The notes beneath the pieces were generated by a model that worked only from the letters and a program-made list of their open reading frames with translations, did not search any database and was not told the DNA's origin. From Chitinophagales bacterium (lineage in GTDB: Bacteria > Bacteroidota > Bacteroidia > Chitinophagales > Saprospiraceae): a stretch of 64,000 nucleotides of DNA. The stretch lies in the NCBI GenBank assembly GCA_013299105.1, contig JAAFJY010000002.1, positions 372,001 to 436,000 of the forward strand, given 5' to 3'. The position numbers and the translations under genes were made by a program. Of this stretch, positions 44,015 through 53,170 are shown in pieces (within the stretch, counting starts at the first letter, position 1; each line of letters begins with the position of its first letter).

Positions 44015-45112
44015 ATGAGCGAAAAACGCCCCGTCATCTTCTACCTCACCAAACCCAAAGACCTGGTCCGCGAGCGCCTGGGCTACCAGCGTGCCTGGGC
44101 CAAAATGGGCATTGAGGTCATTTGCATTGGTACGATGGGCTCGATTGGCGAAAACGTGCAAAAACTGGCTCCTGATCAGGAGCTCATCGGCATTTTACAC
44201 CCCGAAATATGGCCAGGCGCGCCCCTGGACATGTGGGACCACGCCGTCCCTAGTTTGTGCCTACAAATTGATACCGAAGGCATCACCCAACGGCGCATTC
44301 GCATCTCGCGTTTGTTTGATGGGGCAGTGGTTTTTCACCCTGGTTATGATGTGATTTTCAGCAAAGCGGGCATCCGTCAGCCGATCTTGGTGCCCCATGC
44401 CGTGGAGCGCGAGCAGTTTGAGCTGCCGGAAATGGAACGCATTTATGACATTGGCTGGGTAGGCAGCACGGGAGCCGCAATTTTTGGGATGCGCCGCAAG
44501 ATTTTGCCTTTGCTACAGGAGCGCTACAAGCTCAACGACCCTTTTAGGCGCTACAGCATGGACGAAATGGCCCGGATTTATTGCCAGTCCAAAATTGTGG
44601 TCAATATCAGCAAAGACCAATACCTCGAAGACGCCAACCTGCGTTGTTTTGAGGCGATGGCAGCCGGGGCCTTGCTGTTTACCTTTATGCCCAGCGAACT
44701 GACGGGCTTTGGGTTTCGCGAAGGAGAGCACTTCATCGGTTTCCATACGGTGGAAGAACTGATCGAAAAACTCGATTATTACCTGAGCCACGATGAGGAA
44801 CGCGCTACTTTGGCTGCCAAAACCCGGACGCTTGCCTTGGCTGAACACACTTATGACAATCGGGCAAAAACCTTGCTTGCCATTTTTCAGTCCCAAAAAC
44901 TGGTGGCAGAAGCCCGTGAATGGTCCCGAGAAAAACGCTTGTTGGAAGTGATCTTTTGGACCGCCCGCTTTGGCGAACTAGACCGCCCTTTTCGCCTGAT
45001 GCGGCAATTACCCAGGGGGATATGGCGTTTAAAGGCATTCTTTTACATCGGTTGGAATTTTCTGAGCCAGACTCGGTACTGTTTTCGAGCTAATATAGAT
45101 GAAAAATGGTAA
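44015..45112 (+). CDS. CgeB-like / GT-B glycosyltransferase
   Basis: A 365-residue protein of the CgeB-like GT-B group. GYQRAWAKMGIEVICIG near the start, DIGWVGSTGAAIFGMRRKILPLL, KIVVNISKDQYLEDANLRCFEAMAAG (the donor-binding E in CFEAMAAG), and FTFMPSELTGFGFREGEHFIGF are seen, all matching the Glyco_trans_1_2 end of that family. ATG 44015 is used in preference to TTG 44000. It is the last GC-rich gene before the AT-rich cassette at 45.1-50.2 kb. Confidence 0.8.
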   Translation: MSEKRPVIFYLTKPKDLVRERLGYQRAWAKMGIEVICIGTMGSIGENVQKLAPDQELIGILHPEIWPGAPLDMWDHAVPSLCLQIDTEGITQRRIRISRLFDGAVVFHPGYDVIFSKAGIRQPILVPHAVEREQFELPEMERIYDIGWVGSTGAAIFGMRRKILPLLQERYKLNDPFRRYSMDEMARIYCQSKIVVNISKDQYLEDANLRCFEAMAAGALLFTFMPSELTGFGFREGEHFIGFHTVEELIEKLDYYLSHDEERATLAAKTRTLALAEHTYDNRAKTLLAIFQSQKLVAEAREWSREKRLLEVIFWTARFGELDRPFRLMRQLPRGIWRLKAFFYIGWNFLSQTRYCFRANIDEKW

Positions 45113-45190
45113 TTCTAAAGATAATTCTAAAAAAAATGAATTCATGGATGAGCATTTGATAATTGGCGGTGCAATGAAAATCAATTAAGA

Positions 45191-46006
45191 ATGATACTTT
45201 CGGTGGTCATTCCTACTTTTCATCGCACGGAAATGTTGCGAGCTTGCTTAGATCATCTACTGCCAGAAGTGCAGGGGATTGATCGAGGAAGCTATGAAGT
45301 GATTGTAGCTGATGATGGTTATTTGCCGGATAGCAAAGCAATGATTGAACAATACCACCCTTGGGTAACCTGGGTCAAAGGACCTGCAAGGGGACCTGCT
45401 GCGAATCGCAATCATGGAGCGGCTCTGGCAAAGACAAATTGGATTGTATTTACTGATGATGATTGCCTTCCTTCGAATGATTGGCTAAAAAACTTGATGA
45501 TATTGATGCAAAATCAGCACATTGATGTCATTGAAGGCTTGACCAAAGCGGATCGACCCCAACAATCATATGAAGAAGAATCCCCAATTAATTTGACAGG
45601 CAATCGACTATGGTCTTGTAATTTTGCTATCCGTAAATCTTTGTTTTTTGAACTGGAGGGTTTTGATGAAAGGTTTCCATTTCCAGCTATGGAAGATGTA
45701 GATTTTCACCACCGCCTAATAAATCATGGTGCTCAAATTGTATTTGATAAAGGAGTAATTGTCGTTCACCCGTGGAGAAAACGAGGAGGCCTAAAAAAGA
45801 TCCATCAGGCTTATGCCAGTCATCGCTATTTTTATCGAAAACATTTTCAAGACAAGAAATTAGTAACCTGGTACAGCCTGTTTAAAATGTTTGTGGGCTC
45901 TATTTTATTTGACTTCCCACCTTTGAATAAATTGAACTGGGGGAGTTTGAAACATTATTTTTTAGGCATCTACTTTAGCTTTCGAATGCTATTCATGTGG
46001 ATTTAA
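45191..46006 (+). CDS. Family 2 glycosyltransferase
   Basis: A 271-residue GT-A enzyme, AT-rich codons. MILSVVIPTFHRTEMLRACL, VIVADDGYLPDSK, GPARGPAANRNHGAALAKTNWIVFTDDDCLPS (DDD metal site) and AMEDVDFHHRLINHGAQI are the GT2 core; WRKRGGLKKIHQAYASHRYFYRKHF is a conserved C-terminal stretch. It stands at the start of the AT-rich block, after a 78-bp gap. Donor and acceptor are unknown. Confidence 0.85.
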   Translation: MILSVVIPTFHRTEMLRACLDHLLPEVQGIDRGSYEVIVADDGYLPDSKAMIEQYHPWVTWVKGPARGPAANRNHGAALAKTNWIVFTDDDCLPSNDWLKNLMILMQNQHIDVIEGLTKADRPQQSYEEESPINLTGNRLWSCNFAIRKSLFFELEGFDERFPFPAMEDVDFHHRLINHGAQIVFDKGVIVVHPWRKRGGLKKIHQAYASHRYFYRKHFQDKKLVTWYSLFKMFVGSILFDFPPLNKLNWGSLKHYFLGIYFSFRMLFMWI

Positions 46007-46016
46007 CCTTGATCTT

Positions 46017-47138
46017 GTGAAGTTTTTGTTGGTATGCAATCAGGTTCCACCCATTATTGATGGGGTGGGCGATTATGTTGTAAATCTGAGTGCAACGCTA
46101 ACCCTACTTGGGCATGATGTGCAGATCATTTGCAGCGACCAAAAAGAAGTCAATTTGCAGAATAATATAAAGATTCATGCTTCCATTACCGACTGGAATA
46201 AAAAAGGCATGGATCAGGTAGCGGAATTGATTCAATTTATCCAACCTGATTGGCTGATATTTAATTATGTACCTTATGCTTTTGATAAAAAAGGAATCCC
46301 ATTTGGTTTGTCGAAAGGGCTTGCTTCATGGGGGAAAAGGACAAAATTACTGGTGATTTTCCATGAAGTCCGCATAAGGTGGGAATGGAATAACTGGAAA
46401 TCCTGGTTGATAGCCAGCGCACAAGCTTGGATTGCGAAGCAACTGCATCAAATTGCTGACATGGGTTTTACCAGCATTGAATTTTATCAGAAACTATTAC
46501 CGCAGCCAACTTACCTGTTACCAATTGGATCAACGATTAAACCATGTCCAATCGATTTGCAAAAATTAGAAACATTGCGAACAAAATGGTTGTCAAAGGT
46601 AAAAGGACCTGTTATACTTACAGTGGGCATCAGAAACATTGATAGGCTATACAAGGCATTTCAATTGATCCAAAAGCACATGCCGGAGGCTTGTTTGCTG
46701 GTGTGCGGGGCCGGTAAAGAGTTTAGGAGGCTTGATGGTGTGGTTTATACGGGGCGTTTAGACAGTGAAGATCTTTATCATGCACTTTATCTCGGTGATG
46801 TTTTAGTGGTATTTGACTATGTCTCAAAAAAAGGAGAAGGTGGAAGCTGCAACAAGAGTGGAGCTTTAGCAGCGGCATTTTCAACTGGAAAACCTGTTGT
46901 AGGAACCAAAGGAGACATGAATAACCATTTGTTGCAGCATGAGCATAATATCTGGTTAGTTGATTATCATTCTGAAGAACTTATTGCCAAAGACTTAGTC
47001 GATATTCTCGAAGATGAAATATTGAACACCCAGTTAAGTGCAGGGGCAAAAAACTTGTATGATACCCAGTTGAATTGGACAGTTTTGGCAAATGAATTGG
47101 TCCATCAATTGAATTCACCATCAAAGAAATCTAAATGA
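46017..47138 (+). CDS. Family 4 glycosyltransferase
   Basis: A 373-residue GT-B enzyme with GTG start 46017 (codons read KFLLVCNQVPPIIDGVGDYV). The Gly-rich acceptor loop is IIDGVGDYVVNLSATL, and LTVGIRNIDRLYKAFQLI, KKGEGGSCNKSGALAAAFSTGKPVVGTKGD and LLVCGAGKEFR form the donor half. It lacks the usual E-x7-E sequence in standard form. The stop overlaps the next start (ATGA), so it is coupled with the following GT4 gene. AT-rich throughout. Confidence 0.82.
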   Translation: MKFLLVCNQVPPIIDGVGDYVVNLSATLTLLGHDVQIICSDQKEVNLQNNIKIHASITDWNKKGMDQVAELIQFIQPDWLIFNYVPYAFDKKGIPFGLSKGLASWGKRTKLLVIFHEVRIRWEWNNWKSWLIASAQAWIAKQLHQIADMGFTSIEFYQKLLPQPTYLLPIGSTIKPCPIDLQKLETLRTKWLSKVKGPVILTVGIRNIDRLYKAFQLIQKHMPEACLLVCGAGKEFRRLDGVVYTGRLDSEDLYHALYLGDVLVVFDYVSKKGEGGSCNKSGALAAAFSTGKPVVGTKGDMNNHLLQHEHNIWLVDYHSEELIAKDLVDILEDEILNTQLSAGAKNLYDTQLNWTVLANELVHQLNSPSKKSK

Positions 47139-48151
47139 ATTTGTGTCTGTTTTCTCCGAATTTTCACCCATTGGTTGGAGGTTTGGAAAATGTTGTGATG
47201 GATTTGGCTTCAGAATTTGCAGAACAAGGCCATGAGGTCAATTTGATTACACTAACACCTAATCCTAAGGAAGATCAATTTTCATTTGGCGTTTATAGAA
47301 ACCCCTCGTTTTTCCAAGCACTCAAAATACATCAAAAGGCAGATGTAGTTATGCATTTCAATGTGAGCTTAAAAGGGTGGCCTTACTGGATATTTAGTGG
47401 CAAGCCCCTATTGATCTCTCACCAAAGTGAATACCTCAACAATTGGAATGGAAAAGTAAAATATTGGCTAGCGAATCATTTTGCTAAAAACGTAGGTTGT
47501 AGTCAATATGTAGCCCGAAGATTCAAAAATGGCATTGCCATACCTAATCCCTACAATCACCAGGTATTTAAAACGATTACTCCTTGGGAACTTCGAACTA
47601 AAGATTTGGTTTTTTTAGGTAGGTTGGTATCTGATAAAGGGGCTGATTTATTGTTGGAGGCCCTTTATTTACTCTCAAAGGAAGGACTAGAGCCACAACT
47701 AAGTATCATTGGAAAGGGACCTGAAGAACAAAAATTACAACACTTATGCCAAAAATGGGGGCTTGAGGATCGTGTTTCATTCCTGGGGCTCAAAAAAGGA
47801 GAAGACTTAGTGAGGCAATTAAATCAACATAAGTGTTTGGTTGTTCCATCAATTTGGCAAGAGCCGTTCGGTATTGTAGCACTAGAAGGGATGGCTTGCG
47901 GCTGTGTAGTGATTGGTTCCAAAGGAGGAGGTCTAGGGGAGGCAATAGGTAAAGCTGGGGTTACCTTCCCCAATGGTGATGTCAATGCTTTGATGGAGGC
48001 AATAAAAAGGGTCTTGTTAGAGCCAAGCTACTACCACAAAGTACAAGAGGAATCAGTACCCCACCTTTTTGCACATACTAAAAAGGTAGTTGCATTTGAA
48101 TACCTAAATGAGCTTCAAAAACTAAAGAGTAATGAAAAAACTGATCACTAA
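47135..48151 (+). CDS. Family 4 glycosyltransferase
   Basis: A 338-residue GT-B enzyme: MNLCLFSPNFHPLVGGLENVV (Gly-rich acceptor loop), LVFLGRLVSDKGADLLLEAL, SIIGKGPEEQKLQ and VPSIWQEPFGIVALEGMACGC with the E-x7-E motif. It overlaps the preceding gene by 4 bp and the following membrane-protein gene by 20 bp, which suggests translational coupling. AT-rich composition matches its neighbours. Confidence 0.87.
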   Translation: MNLCLFSPNFHPLVGGLENVVMDLASEFAEQGHEVNLITLTPNPKEDQFSFGVYRNPSFFQALKIHQKADVVMHFNVSLKGWPYWIFSGKPLLISHQSEYLNNWNGKVKYWLANHFAKNVGCSQYVARRFKNGIAIPNPYNHQVFKTITPWELRTKDLVFLGRLVSDKGADLLLEALYLLSKEGLEPQLSIIGKGPEEQKLQHLCQKWGLEDRVSFLGLKKGEDLVRQLNQHKCLVVPSIWQEPFGIVALEGMACGCVVIGSKGGGLGEAIGKAGVTFPNGDVNALMEAIKRVLLEPSYYHKVQEESVPHLFAHTKKVVAFEYLNELQKLKSNEKTDH

Positions 48152-49418
48152 ATTACTTTCATTAGGAGAAGGTATTCCTACTCATCTTATTGATCAATCA
48201 CAAACTAGAAATATCAATCTTATACTCTTTGCACTTTTATATACAACCTTGGGTGGCGCTTTGCGCAAATGGGGCTTTGGAAGTAGCTTTATTTCCAATA
48301 TAATTTTGTTTGGCCAAATATTATTACCCTTTGCACTGTTTCTTTCATTCAAAAGAACCAAACTCAATTATCAAACCCTTCTTGTTTTAACCATATATGC
48401 ACTTTTGCTGTTCGCACAAGCGGTTAACCCCATGAATCATACCGTTTTTCATGGGATTTTTGGGATTTTTTTACATTTGGGGATTTGGTTAATTCTGTTT
48501 CAATACCTTGATAACCCAGAACAATTTCCCTTAGAGCGCTTGGTCCCATTGTTTATCATACTTCTAACATTTGAGCTTGTACTGGGCTTTACCCAATACA
48601 ACCTACCAAAAGAACATTTTTTGAACCGCTATGCCAATATCAATGATAAAAGTATATCAGAACAAGGGTCCGGAATCAGGGTAACAGGTACATTTAGCTA
48701 TCTTTCCGGTTATACTGCTTTTATCTTTGGTTGGAATTTGGTTTCTTGGGCAATTTTCCTGTTTCGTTTCCCTTCCTGGCTAGGGTATTCAAGCCTCATG
48801 GCGGGCTTTATTTGTGCGTTGATGTCTGGTTCCAGAGGCGCAACTGCTCTAACTATTGCACTTGGTATTATTGCACTAGTCAGTAATCTCAAAGGAAATA
48901 GACTAATAGGTAGAATCATTGGGATTTTCTTAGCTGGCATAGTAGGTTTGACCATCGGATTGCAAACTAAATTTGTACAAACAGCAATCTCAAATTTTTT
49001 AACACGGGTTGAGGGTAATTACAATACGGGAGAGTCAAGTGATCGAACAGTTGGCGTCTTCGAAGAAATCTTTGATTTCAAAGGTGATTACCCGGTTTTT
49101 GGCATAGGGCTTGGTTCAACTTATCAAGGAAGCAACCAAATATGGGGAGAGTCAGTCTATTTAAAAAGATATGGTGGATACGAAGAAGAGCCAGAAAGAA
49201 TCATCTTAGAGGGTGGTTTTATCCTTTTTTTTATTAAATTCATACTGCTCTGGATATTCTATTCTCGCTCAAAAATTCCTGCTGTTTTTTCGATTCCATT
49301 GGTGATTTTGATGTTCATCTCAGTGCCGATTGTCTTCAATGTCTTCAATGCTTTCTATTTCTATTTTGGAATTCTTTTGGTTGACAGGGCTTATCGATTA
49401 CAAAAAGGATTATCATGA
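48132..49418 (+). CDS. O-antigen ligase/polymerase-family membrane protein
   Basis: A 428-residue protein with roughly 12 hydrophobic segments. SGIRVTGTFSYLSGYTAFIFGW and LMSGSRGATALTIALGIIAL are typical of the WaaL/Wzy (PF04932) family, and the loop FGIGLGSTYQGSNQIWGESV near 320-340 carries polar residues. It is the second such protein in the window (compare 13268). In an ABC-transporter-type system a polymerase would not be needed, so this one could serve a Wzy-type glycan from the same locus or act as the ligase that attaches the polymer to its anchor. Confidence 0.82.
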   Translation: MKKLITKLLSLGEGIPTHLIDQSQTRNINLILFALLYTTLGGALRKWGFGSSFISNIILFGQILLPFALFLSFKRTKLNYQTLLVLTIYALLLFAQAVNPMNHTVFHGIFGIFLHLGIWLILFQYLDNPEQFPLERLVPLFIILLTFELVLGFTQYNLPKEHFLNRYANINDKSISEQGSGIRVTGTFSYLSGYTAFIFGWNLVSWAIFLFRFPSWLGYSSLMAGFICALMSGSRGATALTIALGIIALVSNLKGNRLIGRIIGIFLAGIVGLTIGLQTKFVQTAISNFLTRVEGNYNTGESSDRTVGVFEEIFDFKGDYPVFGIGLGSTYQGSNQIWGESVYLKRYGGYEEEPERIILEGGFILFFIKFILLWIFYSRSKIPAVFSIPLVILMFISVPIVFNVFNAFYFYFGILLVDRAYRLQKGLS

Positions 49419-50617
49419 AAGTCATTTTGATCCACAACGCAAGGCAATATTGCCACCTTACGCTAAAAGCACTAAATGAAGCTGGGCTACTGGGGGCGTT
49501 TTATACCAGTTTTGCTACAAACCTTTGGCAGTATTTTTTGCCTCTCTTCCCTGGTAAGCTAAAGAAAAGTTTATCAAAGCGAAATTTTCCCGAAATCCCC
49601 ACCAACTTAATCAAGCATCATCCATACTTGTTGTGGTTGGAGCAACGCTACAAAGAAGATGCAGAGCGGACTTACAAAATAGTTTACACAGCATTTGACA
49701 ATTGGGCTGCCGAGCAATTGCGCTCCAAGCAAGCAGATGTGCTCATCGGCTATGAAAATGTGAATTTGTCAACATTCAAACGCGCCAAAGCACTTGGTAC
49801 AGTAACTGTATTAGACTTGGCGGGTATTCACCATAAAAAAGCCACTGAAATCAATACAAAATTGGGCTTGTCTGACAATGGCACTACTCCCGAATTAAGC
49901 CAATGGATCAATCACCGCAAGGAAGAGGCGTTCCAATACACAGATTATGTAATGACGCTTTCAAATTTTGCAAAAGAAGGTGTTTTAGAGGCTGGCATCA
50001 GCCCTGAAAGAATCTATGTGGTCAATTTAGGCGTTAATTTAAAGAACTTTTCTCCTAAATCAGTTTATCCCAACAGGGGCAAGCTCCGCTTTTTATACGT
50101 CGGTACCATGACCCACCGAAAGGGCTTGGAATTGCTGTTAAGAACTTGGTCCACTATCAATTTAAGTGACGTAGAATTGGTTTTGATCGGTCCAATGGCT
50201 GATGCTGACGATGCATTGAAAGCATATTCAGGGATTTACACTTATCACCCCTTCCTTCACCACGAAGCCCTGGCGGAAGAATACCGCCGTGCCGATGTTT
50301 TTGTTTTCCCTTCCAATCACGACTCCTGGGCCCAAACCGTGATCGAAGCAATGGCCTGCGGCACCCCGGTAATCACCACCGAAAACACGGGGGCCAAAGA
50401 CGCGGTACTGCAAGGCGGCGGCCTAGTCATCCCGGCGGGTGATGAAGAAGCCTTAAAAAACAGCATCCGCCATTTTTACGAGAATCGCGGGCAGATCGAA
50501 ATCATGGGCCGTAAAGCCCGGCAAATTGCGGAGCAATACACCTGGGAGAATTACCACCAACAGGTGATTGCGGCCATTGAAGACATCGCACGCCGCGAAA
50601 ACATCCCCATGTCTTGA
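49415..50617 (+). CDS. Family 4 glycosyltransferase with internal composition change
   Basis: A 400-residue GT-B enzyme. FLYVGTMTHRKGLELLLRTW is the donor-domain strand, VFVFPSNHDSWAQTVIEAMACGTPVI carries the E-x7-E motif and TENTGAKDAVLQGGGLVI follows. Bases before about 50220 are AT-rich and those after about 50240 GC-rich; the change falls near codon 270 and the frame is kept. The gene is therefore probably a recombination chimera at the right edge of the AT-rich block. Overlaps its upstream neighbour by 4 bp (ATGA). Confidence 0.86.
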   Translation: MKVILIHNARQYCHLTLKALNEAGLLGAFYTSFATNLWQYFLPLFPGKLKKSLSKRNFPEIPTNLIKHHPYLLWLEQRYKEDAERTYKIVYTAFDNWAAEQLRSKQADVLIGYENVNLSTFKRAKALGTVTVLDLAGIHHKKATEINTKLGLSDNGTTPELSQWINHRKEEAFQYTDYVMTLSNFAKEGVLEAGISPERIYVVNLGVNLKNFSPKSVYPNRGKLRFLYVGTMTHRKGLELLLRTWSTINLSDVELVLIGPMADADDALKAYSGIYTYHPFLHHEALAEEYRRADVFVFPSNHDSWAQTVIEAMACGTPVITTENTGAKDAVLQGGGLVIPAGDEEALKNSIRHFYENRGQIEIMGRKARQIAEQYTWENYHQQVIAAIEDIARRENIPMS

Positions 50618-51756
50618 AAATCCTCCACCTAACCCCCTCCTACAAGCCCGCCACGATTTACGGAGGCCCCATCTTCTCCGTCTCCAAACTCTGCGAGGCT
50701 TCGCAAGCCGCTGGTCACGAAGTACAAGTGCTCAGTACCCTGGCCAATGGCAAAACCGAATTGCCGATTCCTGCGGGCGAGGTCCAAATCGTGGAGGGAG
50801 TTAAGGTGCGCTACTATCCCCGCTGGACCAAAGACCACAGCCATTTTTCGCCTGCTTTGCTCTGGGCTTGGTGGCGGGCCATCCAGCCGGGTACGGTGTT
50901 GCACGTGCATTCCTGGTGGAATCTGGTCGCCATTTTTGGGGTAGCTTTGGCCCTGCTCAAGGGGCAAAGGCCCGTGTTGTCGCCGCGTGGCATGCTGAGT
51001 GCTTACACGCTGCAAAGTGGGGCCAAGCGCCTGTTTCAGCATTGGTTGGGGCGGCATTTGTTGCGGCGCTGTGTGTTGCATGCCACCAGCGAGCAGGAGG
51101 CGCGTGAGTTGCGGACCCTGCTGCCTGGGGCGCTTTGCTTTGTAGCGCCCAACTTGCTGGAATTGCCTGAGCCGCAGGTAGGGGCTGGGGGGCCAGTTCG
51201 CCAGCCTGGATCTACCTTGCAATTGCTTTTTTTGAGCCGGATTCACCCCAAGAAGGGCTTGGAGGTGTTGTTCAGCGCCCTGGCCCGGGCGGATTATGAC
51301 TGGCAGCTCACGGTTGCGGGCACGGGTGAGGCCGGTTACTTGGCTGAGCTCCAAGACCTGGCCCTGGGTTTGAACATCGCCGAAAACATCCGCTGGGCAG
51401 GTTGGGTGGAAGGGGCCGCGAAGTGGGATTTGTTGGAGCGGGCGGATCTAATGGTGCTGCCTTCGCAAAATGAAAACTTCGCCAATGTGGTGGTGGAGGC
51501 TTTGGCTTTGGGCACGCCAGTGTTGTTGAGCACGGAGGTGGGCTTGAGCGATTATGTGCAGGCGGAGGGCCTGGGCTGGGTGTGTGCGGCGGAGGTGAAT
51601 GCCTTGCGCGATGCCCTGGCGGGGGTAGCCTCGGATCGGGCTGCTTTGGCTGCGATCCGGGTGCGGGCCTCGGAGCAGGTACGGCAGGACTTTTCGGTGG
51701 AGCGGGTGCTGGAGATGTACCTGGCGGGTTATGGCTTGGCTGGGGGCGTCGAATAA
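50614..51756 (+). CDS. Family 4 glycosyltransferase
   Basis: A 380-residue GT-B enzyme, GC-rich. TTG at 50614 overlaps the preceding stop and gives KILHLTPSYKPATIYGGPIFSV, the standard GT4 N-terminal loop; the next in-frame Met is far inside. LLFLSRIHPKKGLEVLFSAL and VLPSQNENFANVVVEALALGTP with the E-x7-E motif complete it. HVHSWWNLVAIFG and LSPRGMLSAYTLQ recall WcaI/WcaL-type colanic-acid-like enzymes. It is the last gene before the 3.5-kb repeat block. Confidence 0.87.
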   Translation: MKILHLTPSYKPATIYGGPIFSVSKLCEASQAAGHEVQVLSTLANGKTELPIPAGEVQIVEGVKVRYYPRWTKDHSHFSPALLWAWWRAIQPGTVLHVHSWWNLVAIFGVALALLKGQRPVLSPRGMLSAYTLQSGAKRLFQHWLGRHLLRRCVLHATSEQEARELRTLLPGALCFVAPNLLELPEPQVGAGGPVRQPGSTLQLLFLSRIHPKKGLEVLFSALARADYDWQLTVAGTGEAGYLAELQDLALGLNIAENIRWAGWVEGAAKWDLLERADLMVLPSQNENFANVVVEALALGTPVLLSTEVGLSDYVQAEGLGWVCAAEVNALRDALAGVASDRAALAAIRVRASEQVRQDFSVERVLEMYLAGYGLAGGVE

Positions 51757-52415
51757 GCCACGGAGGTTATTTTGTCTGCTGCGCAGGCTTAGGGCCTCGC
51801 TGCGCGAAGCTTTTTTTAGCACGCGGATGACGCAGATGACGCGGATAAAACGCGGATTTGCTAATTTGACGTTGACGGGTTTCAAAATAAATTCTACATC
51901 TAACACACAATGCAATTTGCTTCACAAAGAACTTTCAGATGTCTCGGATGTTTTTTGCCTGCTGCGCAGGCTTAGGGCCTCGCTGTGCGAGGCTTTTTTA
52001 GGACGCGGATGACGCGGATGACGCGGATGACGCGGATAAAACGCGGATTTGCTAATTTGACGTTGACGGGTTTCAAAATAAATTCTACATCTAACACACA
52101 ATGCAATTTGCTTCACAAAGAACTTTCAGATGCCACGGATGTTATTTTGCCTGCTGCGCAGGCTTAGGGCCTCGCTGTGCGAGGCTTTTTTAGGACGCGG
52201 ATGACGCGGATGACGCGGATAAAACGCGGATTTGCTAATTTGACGTTGACGGGTTTCAAAATAAATTCTACATCTAACACACAATGCAATGTTGCTTCAC
52301 AAAGAACTTTCAGATGCCACGGATGTTATTTTGCCTGCTGCGCAGGCTTAGGGCCTCGCTGTGCGAAGCTTTTTTTAGCACGCGGATGACGCGGATGACG
52401 CAGATGACTACGACT

Positions 52416-53030
52416 TTTGCACCTAAAACCCCCTAAAAGTTCTTTGACATTGCGGAAAATCCATATAAAACAGGTGCAAATCCAGTTTTTTGACAAAACT
52501 CCTCACATTTAGTATTTTTGAGGGGCTAACAGTTGGTCATTCCTTATCAAAAACAGCTCAATGACAAACCCAATTACTGCATAAGCAATCGTCTAGACTG
52601 GTTCGCTATTGGGATATTGCTTTTCTACCGTCACATGTGACCCGATGAAAACTGTTGACTGAAAGTCAAGACCGAAGTTTGATAGGTACTGGTTTCAGAA
52701 CTTTGATGGCATTTATAGCTCATCATCCAATTTCTGCGACATACATGATGCCAATATTCATTCATCGACTTGGTCTTACTGCTTGTTTTCGATCGAGACT
52801 TGGGTACTCCTCGTCTTTGGCTCACTTCCGAAGGGAAATTCACCAAGGAGTCGGTGGGTGCTGCCCGTTTTCTTACCAGTTCCTTTGGCGTTTGCTTGGC
52901 CAAGGGCTGGAAATGGATTGACCGTATGTCAACATTGAGGGGGTATTGGGTAAAATATGCCTTTTTTTCACTCAAAAAAGCCTCTTTTTTGTGCTTTTGG
53001 AAGGTGCAATGGGCAATGCAAAAGTCGTAA
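52416..53030. other. Unassigned non-repeat block inside the array (possible decayed IS)
   Basis: About 615 bp of non-repetitive sequence between array units. Short open frames exist on both strands (minus strand 52631-52975; plus strand about 52770-53030) but none is convincing. The start has the TTCTTTGACATTGCGG-type sequence seen before some Bacteroidota insertion sequences, so a decayed transposase is possible. I could not identify it. Confidence 0.4.
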
Positions 53031-53084
53031 TGACGCGGATGAAACGCGGATTTGCTAGCGTGACGTTGACGGGGTTTCAGGCGT

Positions 53085-53170
53085 GAGTTTGAGAGAAAAA
53101 GAAAGACTATTCTTTTACGATTGGCGGAGGGGGAATGGACTATTTTTCACTAATTTTGATTTGGAACCAA
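53085..53170 (+). repeat. 85-bp second cargo segment, first of three copies
   Basis: A GAGAGAAAAAGAAAGACTAT-containing segment with an open frame reading about SLREKERLFFYDWRRGNG. Essentially the same segment recurs at about 53615-53700 and 54958-55040, each time bracketed on the left by a forward array module and on the right by an inverted one ending in the (ATCCGCGTC)n repeat. It may be a remnant of a small protein gene. Confidence 0.7.

Noticed and set aside
52631..52975. Minus-strand frame of about 114 codons in the non-repeat block
   Set aside because: No recognisable motif, codon character is poor and a plus-strand frame covers the same bases; the block may be a decayed IS.
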